A stretch of DNA of 64,000 nt from Pseudo-nitzschia pungens (Eukaryota; Bacillariophyta; Bacillariophyceae; Bacillariales; Bacillariaceae), in NCBI GenBank assembly GCA_037355855.1, contig CM074760.1:2100501-2164500 (forward strand), in the 5' to 3' direction. Of the stretch, positions 11,603-20,229 are shown one piece after another. Numbering within the stretch: position 1 is the first letter of the stretch; the number at the start of each line of letters is the position of its first letter. A program made the position numbers and the translations under genes. The notes beneath the pieces were generated by a model that did no database searches, was not told where the DNA came from, and saw only the letters and a list, made by a program, of their open reading frames with translations.

Positions 11603-12257
11603 GGTCTTTGAAATTGAAATAGAAGAGGTGTGAAGATATTTTTATGGTTTGGCTTTCGTTTTGTGAACTTTGTAGCGAGAAAAGTGTGCTAGTGATGGAG
11701 CAGTAAGTTACTGAGGACGACAGCGTTGCTCCAAAATTAGGGTTTCCGTTTCCATACTTGTACTTCCCCATGATTTGGTAGGAACTTTCACGTATTTTCA
11801 TCTAATGCGACCGTGTCGAGGTGCATTTGTATCTCCTCTCGAAAATTCAGTCGTAGTTGACGCATTCCTTGACATGTTTGACATCAACTCAGAACCACTC
11901 TCCAATGAAATCAACCTTTGACAACTTGCGACACGAACACATCACAGATTTGAAAATACATTCGGAGCGCGACCAATAATTGGATTTGTAGAGAAAAGGC
12001 ATTCTTCGACAGAACTGCTTCGCAAACGCACAACTGCCTAGCAAAAACTTGGAATTTGGGATTAAATACCCTTTTTTGGATCCGCGACAAAGTTTCGCAT
12101 GCTGAAAAAAAAAATCGCAATTCTTTTTTTCAGTCTTACTAATACATCTTAATGCGCCATGTGTCTATTATCACCCCTGTGCGCCATGACGGTTCACTTT
12201 GAACGTACGGTATGTATTATTTTGTTTTCGTTACAGAAAACAAAACTCGAAAACATA
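11603..12257. other. Intergenic, upstream of the YWxW gene and left flank of the foldback element
   Basis: AT-rich sequence with no supported gene. A homopolymer run of A (12107-12116) and T/C-rich segments are present. The last two bases (TA, 12256-12257) form the left copy of the apparent target duplication of the adjacent element. Confidence 0.4.
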
Positions 12258-12540
12258 CTACGAGTCCGATAACAATTGAGACTGGTCCACTGTGCGCCCA
12301 AAATGTAACCAATTTACATGAAGCTACACTGAGCGTGCAGGGAAGGTGCACTTACCATAAATAAAAATTCTCTCTGTAATAGACAAATTACTACAACCTC
12401 TTATAGTGTGCTGTTTTGTTAGTGGAAACCAATTGTTTGAGCGCCTTTCCAATCTCTTTACAAAATCACTTTTATCAGAATAACGAGAACACAAGACAAG
12501 AACACCTTGACCATGGTGGATCCGGCAGGAGTAAGCAGCA
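12258..12540 (+). repeat. Left outer inverted arm of the foldback element
   Basis: Non-tandem outer part of the left arm. It pairs with ~14500-14807 in inverted orientation, with scattered substitutions and small indels. The outermost ~30 bases are the best conserved. Confidence 0.75.
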
Positions 12541-12567
12541 AACAGCGAGCGATGCTAACAGCGAGTG

Positions 12568-13255
12568 GTTTTGCAACAACGCGTCGATATAATACAGGGG
12601 GGGAGCAGCAACGAGCAACGCGTCGATAATACAGGGGGGGGACAACAAGCAGCAGCAACGCGTCGATAATACGAGGGAGCAGCGAGCAACGCGTCGATAA
12701 CAGCAAGCAGCAGCAACGCGTCGATAATACAGGGGGGGGACAACAAGCAGCAGCAACGCGTTGATAATACAGGGGGGGGGCAGCAAGCAACGCGTCGATA
12801 ATACAGGGGAGCAGCAAGCAACGCGTCGTACTTACCCCAGGGTCGTAATAGAGCACTGAGCGGACAGCAAGCAGTAGCAACGCTTCGATACTAATACAGG
12901 GGAGTAGCAAACAGCAGCAAAGCGTCGATACAAGGGGGGGACAGCAAGCAGCAAGCAGCAGCAACGCGTTGATAATAAAGCAAGCAGCAACGGGTCGATA
13001 ATACAGAGGGGGGACAGCAAGCAGCAGCAACGCGTCGATAATACAGGTGGGCGGACAGCAGTCAGCAGCAAGCAGCAGCAACGTGTCGATAATACAGGGG
13101 GGACAGCAAGCAGCAAGCAGCAACGCGTCGATAATACAGGGGAGCAGCGAGCAGCAACGAACCTTTCGATAACACAGGGGGGACAGCAAGCATCAGCGAG
13201 CAACGTGTCGATAATACAGGGGGGGACAGCAAACAGCAGCAACGAATTGTACTTA
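12568..13255. repeat. Left tandem array, unit ~35-40 bp
   Basis: About eighteen copies of a unit built from a GCAACGCGTCGATAATACAG core, then a G-run of 3-9 bases, then CAGCAAGCAG triplet-like filler of variable length. The core contains ACGCGT in most copies. Unit length varies mainly in the G-run and in the number of AGC triplets, as expected for replication slippage. The long frames read through it in all three phases (Tyr-Tyr-Arg-Arg-Val patterns) are artefacts. Confidence 0.9.
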
Positions 13256-13589
13256 CAAGGGCGTTGCTACTATACTCAACAATTCGTCTCCACCACCAGA
13301 AGATTGTTGTCGGGTCTCCAACACCATTGCCGATTGTCGCGTCTCCAACACCAGTAGATTGTTGAATACACCACCATTGTCAGAGGCCAAGTCGCTGCTG
13401 TTGTTGTTGCTGTCTGCTGTTTGCTGTTTGCAGAATTAGAAATTATGAAGCGCTTGCTGCTTTCTGTTGCTTGCAGATCCAATCAATCGATTCGTGTTTT
13501 GGTGTTCCGGTTTTCATGTAACATATATTCGATATCCACCCTTGTAAATGAATAGTAACTAAAGACAACTCTAACCTATCAGATAACAA

Positions 13590-13741
13590 GCACGTCGGTC
13601 TTTCATCCCATCAGTTCTCCTATACATGGACGTGTCGGTCGACTTCAGTCCCACCAGTTCTTCTATACTTGGACGCGTCGGGCGACCTCATTCCCACCAG
13701 GTCTCCATACTTGGACGCGTCCGCCCACCTTATTCCCACTA
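13590..13741. repeat. Central tandem repeat, ~45-bp unit, three copies
   Basis: Three diverged copies containing TATACTTGGACGCGTC followed by CCCACCAG-type sequence. Like the arm units, two copies carry GACGCGTC. The array lies in the single-copy centre of the foldback element. Confidence 0.7.
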
Positions 13742-13949
13742 AGACTTAAGTTTGGGTACAATCGAAAATCTATTTCAAAGCAACTGGAGCAACACTAATT
13801 CATTATTTCTATTTTTGCAACTTTGCAAAAGCAAATCCACTAACAAACTACCACTAACAAATAGAACCAAAATCGACAATCGACCATGGTGGAGACGCAA
13901 CAATCGACTATAGCGCTCAGCGCTCTACCACTCAGGGGATTACAACGCT

Positions 13950-14440
13950 TTGCTGCTTGCTGTCCCCCCTGTATTATCGACGCGTTGCTGCTTGCTGTCC
14001 CCCCCCGTATTATCGACGCATTGCTCGCTGCTCCCTTGTATTATCGACTCGCTGCTTGCTGTCCCCCCCATGTATTATCGACGCGTTGCTGCTGCTTGCT
14101 GTCCCCCCCTGTATTATCGACGCGTTGCTCGCTGGTGCTTGTTGCCCCCCCCCCCATGTATTATCGACGCGTTGCTATTTGCTGCTGTCCCCTGTATATC
14201 GACGTGCTGCTGCTGCTGTCCCCTGTATATCGACGCGTTCCCCCCCCCCCCCCGTATTATCGACGCGTTGCTCGCTGCTGTCCCCTGTATATCGACGCGC
14301 CGCTGCTGCTGTCCCCTGTATATCGACGCGTTCCCCCCCCCCCCCCCGTATTATCGACGCGTTGCTCGCTGCTGTCCCCCCCTGTATTATATCGACGCGT
14401 TGCTGCTTGCTGCTCCCCCCCCTGTATCTCGACGCGTTGT
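13950..14440. repeat. Right tandem array, inverted relative to the left array
   Basis: The same unit as 12568-13255 in reverse complement: CTGTATTATCGACGCGTTGC followed by triplet filler and C-runs, which reach about 16 consecutive C. Several copies have lost part of the core (TGTATATCGACGCG). The array is shorter than the left one, so the arms have expanded independently. Confidence 0.9.
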
Positions 14441-14499
14441 TGCAAAACCACTCGCTGTTAGCATTGCTCGCTGTTTGCTGCTTACTCCGTACTAAGTTG

Positions 14500-14807
14500 C
14501 AGTTTGGTACGCGCTTTGGCTGTGGTATCTGCGGGATCCACCACCATGGTCAAGCTGTTCGGTATGTGTTCTCGTTATTCTGATGCAAAGAACTGTGGTG
14601 TCAAAAAAAGTGATTTTTGAAGAGTTTAGTAAGGCACTCAAACAAGGGGTTTCCACTAACAAAATAGCAAACTTTTAGAGGCTTTCACAATTTCTTTACT
14701 ACAGAATAATTTTTTTCAACTTCCCTGCACGCTCGGTGTACGTTCGTGTAAATTGGTTACATTTTGGGCGCAAACTCGACCAGTCTCAATTGTTATCGGA
14801 CTCGTAG
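14500..14807 (-). repeat. Right outer inverted arm of the foldback element
   Basis: Inverted partner of 12258-12540. The most distal segment (GGTTACATTTTGGGCGC through CGGACTCGTAG) matches the left end with few changes. TA follows at 14808-14809. Confidence 0.75.
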
Positions 14808-15370
14808 TACTGATAATTGAGATTCATGTAACTCTCATCTTATTTCGATGTTTTTAGCACATTATTTTCAATCATCTCGTACATACTGCAACTTACTGTA
14901 CGGTACAAGGTACAAGTAAGGTTTTAGCCGTCTACGTTGAAGTGCACGATGAAAAGATATCAAGTCGTATTAGTCGTTAAATTCAATCACTGATGGAGAA
15001 TGATGATGGACTGGACTAAGTGAGTTAAGTTAAGATCTTACTCGTATCTCACTTCGAAGTTTTGTGATCAAAAAGGGATAAGGTTCATTTACATCGTTCA
15101 ATGGTTCGAAGAAAAAAAATATTTCAGTCTTCAATCAATCAACAATATCTCTCAGGAAACATTATGAGAAGGGAAACTGCCGTATCGGTTTCATCCATGT
15201 GGGTATCAATCAGCACCAACCCTGCTTCATTTCTTATTTGTGTGCGTCGGATATCTACAAGAGATATGCATTCTGGTTTGACTGTAACAATCAAAATTCG
15301 TAACACTGTGACACCGAATTGAACGTTGAAAAAATAATATGTCGTGGTGTTGTTTGTATGTAGTTAAAAT
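14808..15370. other. Intergenic, right flank of the foldback element
   Basis: AT-rich, with GTACGGTACAAGGTACAAGTAAGG-like words at ~14897-14922. No supported gene. A 73-aa frame at 15101-15322 has no recognisable features. Confidence 0.4.
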
Positions 15371-15676
15371 ATGATGACTGGGAATACTAACTGCTGCTCA
15401 AGGCAGCACCGAATCCAGTTGTTCTTGTTGAAGTCATTCCTACGGTTGTGCTCGATCCTGTTCGTAGTCCTTCCTCTCTTCCATTCCAATCACTGTCATA
15501 ATTGCCAAAGAGACAACTTTCCTCCCTTACTTTTGCGAGGCATCTACCACTGCAGCGAAACCTACGCGGCAGAGGCCAGAGAATCGTCGGCAGGGACTTC
15601 TGGAAAAAATGACGCAGACTATATCCGCCGTTGCCGGCGACGCGATTCGTTTAAAATCCATTCAAACAATCGATAG
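15371..15676 (+). other. Candidate presequence frame, one base out of frame with the next gene
   Basis: Starts ATGATG at 15371 and encodes a signal-like hydrophobic stretch (FLLKSFLRLCSILFVVLPLF) followed by a polar region ending in YAAEA-like sequence. It overlaps the frame starting at 15609. At the A6 run 15604-15609, loss of one A would join the two frames directly, giving a ~479-aa product. Whether the extra A is a sequencing error, an allele or real is not decidable here. Confidence 0.45.
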
Positions 15677-16811
15677 TGAGTTCAAAGACGAAGACGATAT
15701 TGGCCTCTCGGGTTACCAAAGCGACTTCAACGATGACAATGGACAGAAGCAACAACAACTCCGATACGGATGTGGTGAATCTTTTGTGTTTTCAAGATTT
15801 CAATCCCCGGCGTGCATTCGACGAGCCTTTGATGCGGTTCGTTCCCAAAAATCTTTCCAATGGTACGAAGGGAAGGATGGCCGAAAGGGATACGTGTCGA
15901 GCACCAAGCTCGGAGGGAATTACGTTCTTGCCGAAAGCGAACAGGTGGCCGTTGATTGCAGTACCGAGGACGTCTTGCGAGCCTACCTGTCGGGAAAACT
16001 CCAGGCCAAGTGGAGCGCCAAAAATTTGATGGCCACATACTTTACAAAGTTCAAGAAGATTCAAGGCTACGATGATTTCGAAGATTCCGACGACGATTCC
16101 TATGAACTTGATACTTCTGAAAGAAAACCAACGAGGCGGAAATTTTGGGCAAGAATGAGATCTTCGTTCGATGGTGGCAGCAGTAGAAACACATTTGCCG
16201 ACGGAGAGAAAACAATAAATCACAATAATGGTCCCAAGATACGGCCAGACAACTCGAACGGCAGCAGCACTACCGACAGCAAGGACAAAGATAATGCTAT
16301 CGATATAAAGGACGATGCATGTGATCGGTATGTCTACCGCCAGGATCTGCTTCTCAATTCGCAACGCGTCTTGCTCAGTCACACCGGCACAATGAGATAT
16401 CAGCAGATACTCGAAGTCGACAAGATTGGGAAAGACAGTTACACCGCATTGGTTCGTCTTTTAAAACCGAAAAAGACCTATCCGCAGAATGGTGACGATG
16501 AGACACCGACCAAGAAGTTTACAACAACGGCCAAGAAACCTTTCGAATCCTTGCAGGTCTACGTTGGCCTAGAACAAGCCGGAGACGATGTTAAGATCTA
16601 CGCCGCGGGAGTATTCGAGGTCAACCGACAGGTCGTTCCCAAAATCATAGTTTTTGATACGAGTGGATTCGCTGGTTCGCTCGCCGGCAAGGGGACGCTC
16701 TGGCTATCGGCATATTTTGAGCAGCGCTCTGCTCAACGAAAGCAAATGCAAGCGCGAAAGAAATTGCAACAGACCAGCAGCAGCAGCAGCCATAACATCA
16801 ACATTGACTGA
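15609..16811 (+). CDS. Unrecognised protein, probably secretory or plastid-targeted
   Basis: 400 aa if translation starts at ATG 15609. Two conserved-looking blocks flank a disordered acidic insert. Block 1 is residues ~55-150 (RRAFDAVRSQKSFQWYEGKDG, then STEDVLRAYLSGKLQAKWSA). Block 2 is ~235-385 (QRVLLSHTGTMRYQQILEVDKIG, then SLQVYVGLEQAGDDVKIYAAGVFEVN and IVFDTSGFAGSLAGKGTLWLSAYFEQR). The alternating strand pattern is compatible with a START/SRPBCC-type lipid-binding fold, but this is a weak inference. The N-terminus is probably incomplete, because a hydrophobic presequence lies immediately upstream in another frame (15371). The product is certainly coding; its function is unknown. Confidence 0.75.
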   Translation: MTQTISAVAGDAIRLKSIQTIDSEFKDEDDIGLSGYQSDFNDDNGQKQQQLRYGCGESFVFSRFQSPACIRRAFDAVRSQKSFQWYEGKDGRKGYVSSTKLGGNYVLAESEQVAVDCSTEDVLRAYLSGKLQAKWSAKNLMATYFTKFKKIQGYDDFEDSDDDSYELDTSERKPTRRKFWARMRSSFDGGSSRNTFADGEKTINHNNGPKIRPDNSNGSSTTDSKDKDNAIDIKDDACDRYVYRQDLLLNSQRVLLSHTGTMRYQQILEVDKIGKDSYTALVRLLKPKKTYPQNGDDETPTKKFTTTAKKPFESLQVYVGLEQAGDDVKIYAAGVFEVNRQVVPKIIVFDTSGFAGSLAGKGTLWLSAYFEQRSAQRKQMQARKKLQQTSSSSSHNINID

Positions 16812-17237
16812 GCGGCGCGTATGAATTACTACTATATGTGAAACAACGGAAGTGATTACACTGAATTGACCAGTCAGAGGCAATCAGAACTGCATGGTTC
16901 TCCCTTTGGTGAATAATATGGCAACGATGAAGTATTGTATTTGTGGTAAACAGAGTGATTATAATAGACAGTGCACTTACAATGATAGATGTATCAACTA
17001 CTGAGCGGCATGACTAGTCCAACATTCTTACCATTTAAAAAAAAAAAAAAGAAAACGCAATGTATATCCCTTGTCATATTATTTGCTATGAATTCTTTCC
17101 GTATTATGTAGGAATACTTCTTTGACTTTCAAACTGAGGATCTTTCTCAATGTTTCTCTTAACGCAATGGTCAGTTTTTCCAATTTTCGACCATACCAGA
17201 GATCCTCTACAAAAGATGTAATGCCCTCCGCAATCTT
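16812..17237. other. Intergenic, convergent
   Basis: 3' flanks of two convergent genes. An A-run lies at ~17037-17051. Nothing else is seen. Confidence 0.4.
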
Positions 17238-17885
17238 CTATATACTGTAGCCGTCTTTGTTGTCGTCGCTATCGAAATATTCCTTTTCCTCTTCGATCGC
17301 CCTAAGGGTCAAATCGTTGCTCATGGTCGCTGTTACCGAAGATCGACATGATCGGTCGTCGCAACCTAGATGGTCACCCCTCTTGTGGTAATCATTTCTG
17401 TTGTTACCCCCACCCTCAGAAACAAGCGTGTCCAGTTCGAAACCACACGGACTCGTCGTTTCGTCTCGATACGTTACCATGTTGATGGCAAACGACCCCT
17501 TGCTGTCGAATTTTCGTCGTCTTTCCAGCGCCCGTTTCAATACTTTCAGTCTATCGACCTTTTTTTTCCGCTCGTCATCGTTTCCCCCGAAGTTTTGGAT
17601 TATCATTTGTTCGTGATGTTCCTGAAATCTCTGGATGGTTTCGTGCCAATCCATTTGGATGCCAGTATTACTGCGTGTATTGTAGTAATCCAAATCGTTT
17701 ATGTTGTCATCGAATGCGCTAATCATTTCCTTGTGTGTCTCGTCGGATATTGCCCTGAGAATGTCGCAACTCCTGATTTCAAAGTCTTCGATGTCTTCCT
17801 CTTCGTCGATGGGCATGTGTTGGAACTGCCGCTTGCGAGAGAAGACATTGAGCTTCGAAATGAGCTTTTTATTCACTTTCCCCAT
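17238..17885 (-). CDS. Unrecognised charged protein
   Basis: 215 aa from the ATG at 17885 (MGKVNKKLISK); the longer open frame begins only at TTG 18083, and its extra 66 residues look non-coding. The N-terminus is basic, followed by an acidic segment (DEEEDIEDFEIRS), then a helical, heptad-compatible region with a strongly basic patch (DDERKKKVDRLKVLKRALERRRK, ~residues 108-130). The C-terminus is polar and acidic (EEEKEYFDSDDNKDG). No membrane span and no known domain. A 236-aa frame on the opposite strand over the same bases is a shadow without an ATG-based coding pattern. An upstream exon cannot be excluded. Confidence 0.5.
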   Translation of the reverse strand: MGKVNKKLISKLNVFSRKRQFQHMPIDEEEDIEDFEIRSCDILRAISDETHKEMISAFDDNINDLDYYNTRSNTGIQMDWHETIQRFQEHHEQMIIQNFGGNDDERKKKVDRLKVLKRALERRRKFDSKGSFAINMVTYRDETTSPCGFELDTLVSEGGGNNRNDYHKRGDHLGCDDRSCRSSVTATMSNDLTLRAIEEEKEYFDSDDNKDGYSI

Positions 17886-19444
17886 CTTCTCTGTCGATCG
17901 TTCCACTACTCCGCTCTGCTTGCCGAATGCTGTATACCGTACTTCTTGTGTGTGAGAAACGAATCGAGCTTGCACCTCAGCGGTTGGATCTGCTGGACTT
18001 TTCTCTTCTGTCAACAAACAAACATATATATACACTCCGACGTTTCGTTCTTCAGGCACACATGCTGTTACATCCGATAACAAACGGGACGCTTATGTTG
18101 GATGCTTCCCGAGCAAGCCCAATCCTCATTCATTTCCTTCGTTGCGTTATTTCTTGTTGCTTGGAAAGAGTGAAATCATGTCGAAAACTGTTTTCAGGAT
18201 TCCTTCGGGGTTGGCAGGTGAACGAAAATAGATGGGAAAGATCTTTTTCGTCGATCGACCGACATTTCCTCCCACAAAAGAACGATCATGTCAATATTTG
18301 TTGCCAAACACATTGGCTTCGTAATGTGTGATGTACCATCGCGTCTAATTGAATTTTATGCCTTTTTTTCAATTTTTTTATCATAGGGCATAACAATTGC
18401 TTGAAATAGTGGCCAAGTTCTTGATTTTGTGACGATTTGGCGACGGAAATTAGTTCAATTAGACACGATCTCAGGCAACGTCATCCGTTCCAAAGTTTCA
18501 ACACGACTGATTCATTCGTTTCATGTTGATTGACATTTCCGATACCCAGCCGCATGTGCGATGAATCTCACGCACTTGCATATTGTGTGTGAATTTTGGA
18601 CATGGAGTCGTCCGCGCATACCGGTTCTACCATCTGTTTTCAACAAACCGAACGCACCACACAATTACAACGATTTTGAATGAATACTACTACTTCGTAA
18701 TAAATACAGTAAAAAAATAATACTACGTAGTAATGTAGAACTACACGTAAGCTTACTTGTAGTAAGCTTACGGTACGGTATTGAATCAAAAATTTTAATA
18801 ATAGAAAATACAGCAATTATGTGTCTGTCTCCAGACTAAAAAGTTCGAAAATAGTCGAGACGCGTGTGCGCGCGCGTGTTTCGAATGACTGCTTTTATGG
18901 GTTTTTTGGTCGACGTTGTCGAGTTTTCCTCGACGCCAACTTGACACCTTACCGGCACGCACTATCGAAGGGTAGTCCCGCGTCGTGCCTACGGCACATA
19001 CTAACTGAAGCAAAACGGAAACGGAGGCGGCCCCGGAGGGAGAATGTAGGGCGGATCATCACAGATGATTAGTACAGGTGATTGATTAGAATTACCTTCG
19101 TTCTCACTCTTTCAGTTGCCGGCAGAAAGGCTGCCGAAGATTTCTGATCATCAAAATACATACCGTATACAGGTACAAATACTGTCACTTTGTTCCCCGG
19201 TTTGGTCCGGCCCTTCCTTCGGATACTCATTCTATTGTATAGAATACCCGAACTCAGCACTCATCACTCAGAACGCAGTCCTGTCACCTGACACTGCAAA
19301 CAAACGATTGGAAAGGTCAATAAAACGGTCTCTCAACCTCCTTGCAAACGAAGTGGACAAAGGCAGCGTCTTTGACACAACACAAATCCTTCGATGAAAA
19401 CAGAAACACAATAGTTCCTCACTGCTTCCATACACGTACCTACC
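17886..19444. other. Intergenic, divergent
   Basis: 1.5 kb between two apparently divergent genes. TACGGTA words lie near 18770-18780. Frames such as 18795-19013 or 17927-18331 have no supporting features. A GCGCGCGTG run lies at ~18863-18880. Confidence 0.35.
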
Positions 19445-20197
19445 ATGGAGGCGATTCTATTGTTTGGTGCATGCTCGGCAGCCGAGTCACTGGGAAGAAT
19501 ATTGTTTACTCCTGCTCTCGGCAGCAGCAGCGATCCGTGTGACTTGCGCAGGGACGATTCTTCTTGTTCTTCGGAGGCTGAACTCGAACCGGCTCCAAAA
19601 GTGGACGAGATTTCGGTGCTACCGGTCTGCGACGAGGATCGCGGCGATGACAACAGTTCACCCTGGCGAATCATGGTTCCAAATTCCAGTGGAAGGCGAC
19701 AACGACGAAGCGTGAGATTTTCCAAGCCATCTACCATTGATACAATCGTGATTCCCTTGTCATCGTCGTGTGCATCGACGTATGATTCCACGGCATCGGC
19801 ATCGGCACACAGAACGAGCGTGATTTCACCCGATCGAACCACCACCATCTGTAGCAGCTTCGATACCCACGACGAAATCGGAATGTCGGATCTCTTTGGT
19901 GCCGAAAGCTCCCTCCCATCTACGCCCGCGATCGAGGTGTCCCTCGGACTCGACACGTCGTTCTCGGCATCGTCGTCGTCGTCGGTGGAGTTTGCCAACT
20001 CTGTGTCGTCTCTCTCGCAACAATACGCTTCTCACCGGGCACTAGACCGACATCGGTGTCTGGGACACACGAAAAGGATACGCCGAGTCCGGAAACTCTT
20101 GAAGGACGACTTTGCTCATCGACAACGAATACGAGAATCATTGATCGACTCGGACGAACGCAAGGCAACAGACCAAAGTCCCGTGCTGCGGCACTGA
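19445..20197 (+). CDS. Unrecognised Ser-rich protein with an RVxF-like motif
   Basis: 250 aa, ATG 19445 in a strong context (ACCATGG). Mostly disordered and Ser/Asp-rich. The best-defined segment is residues ~82-130: RRSVRFSKPSTIDTIVIP, then a Ser-rich run and HRTSVISPDR. RSVRF fits the [RK]-x-V-x-F docking consensus of protein phosphatase 1, but such motifs arise by chance. The C-terminal 50 residues are basic and helical (KRIRRVRKLLKDDFAHRQRIR). An overlapping 221-aa frame on the other strand starts only at TTG, so the plus strand is preferred. The stop codon lies inside a GAACC microsatellite. No function is recognised. Confidence 0.55.
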   Translation: MEAILLFGACSAAESLGRILFTPALGSSSDPCDLRRDDSSCSSEAELEPAPKVDEISVLPVCDEDRGDDNSSPWRIMVPNSSGRRQRRSVRFSKPSTIDTIVIPLSSSCASTYDSTASASAHRTSVISPDRTTTICSSFDTHDEIGMSDLFGAESSLPSTPAIEVSLGLDTSFSASSSSSVEFANSVSSLSQQYASHRALDRHRCLGHTKRIRRVRKLLKDDFAHRQRIRESLIDSDERKATDQSPVLRH

Positions 20198-20229
20198 ACC
20201 GAACCGAACCGAACCGAACCGAACCGAAC
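20196..20229. repeat. (GAACC)n microsatellite, ~7 copies
   Basis: Perfect GAACC repeats overlapping the stop codon of the preceding gene. Copy-number change here would alter only the 3' untranslated region. Confidence 0.9.

Larger units (their letters stand above)
12258..14807. mobile_element. Foldback-type DNA element with long inverted arms and TA target duplication
   Basis: The two ends are inverted copies: left CTACGAGTCCGATAACAATT (12258 onward) matches the reverse complement of the right end (to 14807). Similarity continues inward for several hundred bases, including the shared segments TTTTGTTAGTGGAAACC, CAGAATAACGAGAACACA and the block around CTTGACCATGGTGG. TA flanks both ends (12256-12257 and 14808-14809), the duplication typical of Tc1/mariner-like insertion. 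Inside the arms are head-to-tail tandem repeats in opposite orientation, with a non-repetitive centre (~13256-13949) that has its own small repeats. No transposase frame is visible, so the element would be non-autonomous. Superfamily is inferred from the TA duplication only. Confidence 0.8.

Noticed and set aside
12458..13242. Overlapping minus-strand frames up to 243 aa reading YYRRVAACCPP-type repeats
   Set aside because: They are produced by the tandem repeat of the foldback element in every phase; no unit-independent coding sequence.
13886..14583. Three plus-strand frames of ~180-208 aa in the right arm
   Set aside because: Same cause as above; they are the inverted repeat read through in three phases.
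17370..18080. 236-aa plus-strand frame opposite the charged unknown protein
   Set aside because: No initiating ATG context and hydrophobic/aromatic-rich composition typical of an antisense shadow of acidic and basic codons.
19333..19998. 221-aa minus-strand frame opposite the Ser-rich protein
   Set aside because: Starts only at TTG; the opposite strand has ACCATGG and a more gene-like organisation, although the choice is not certain.
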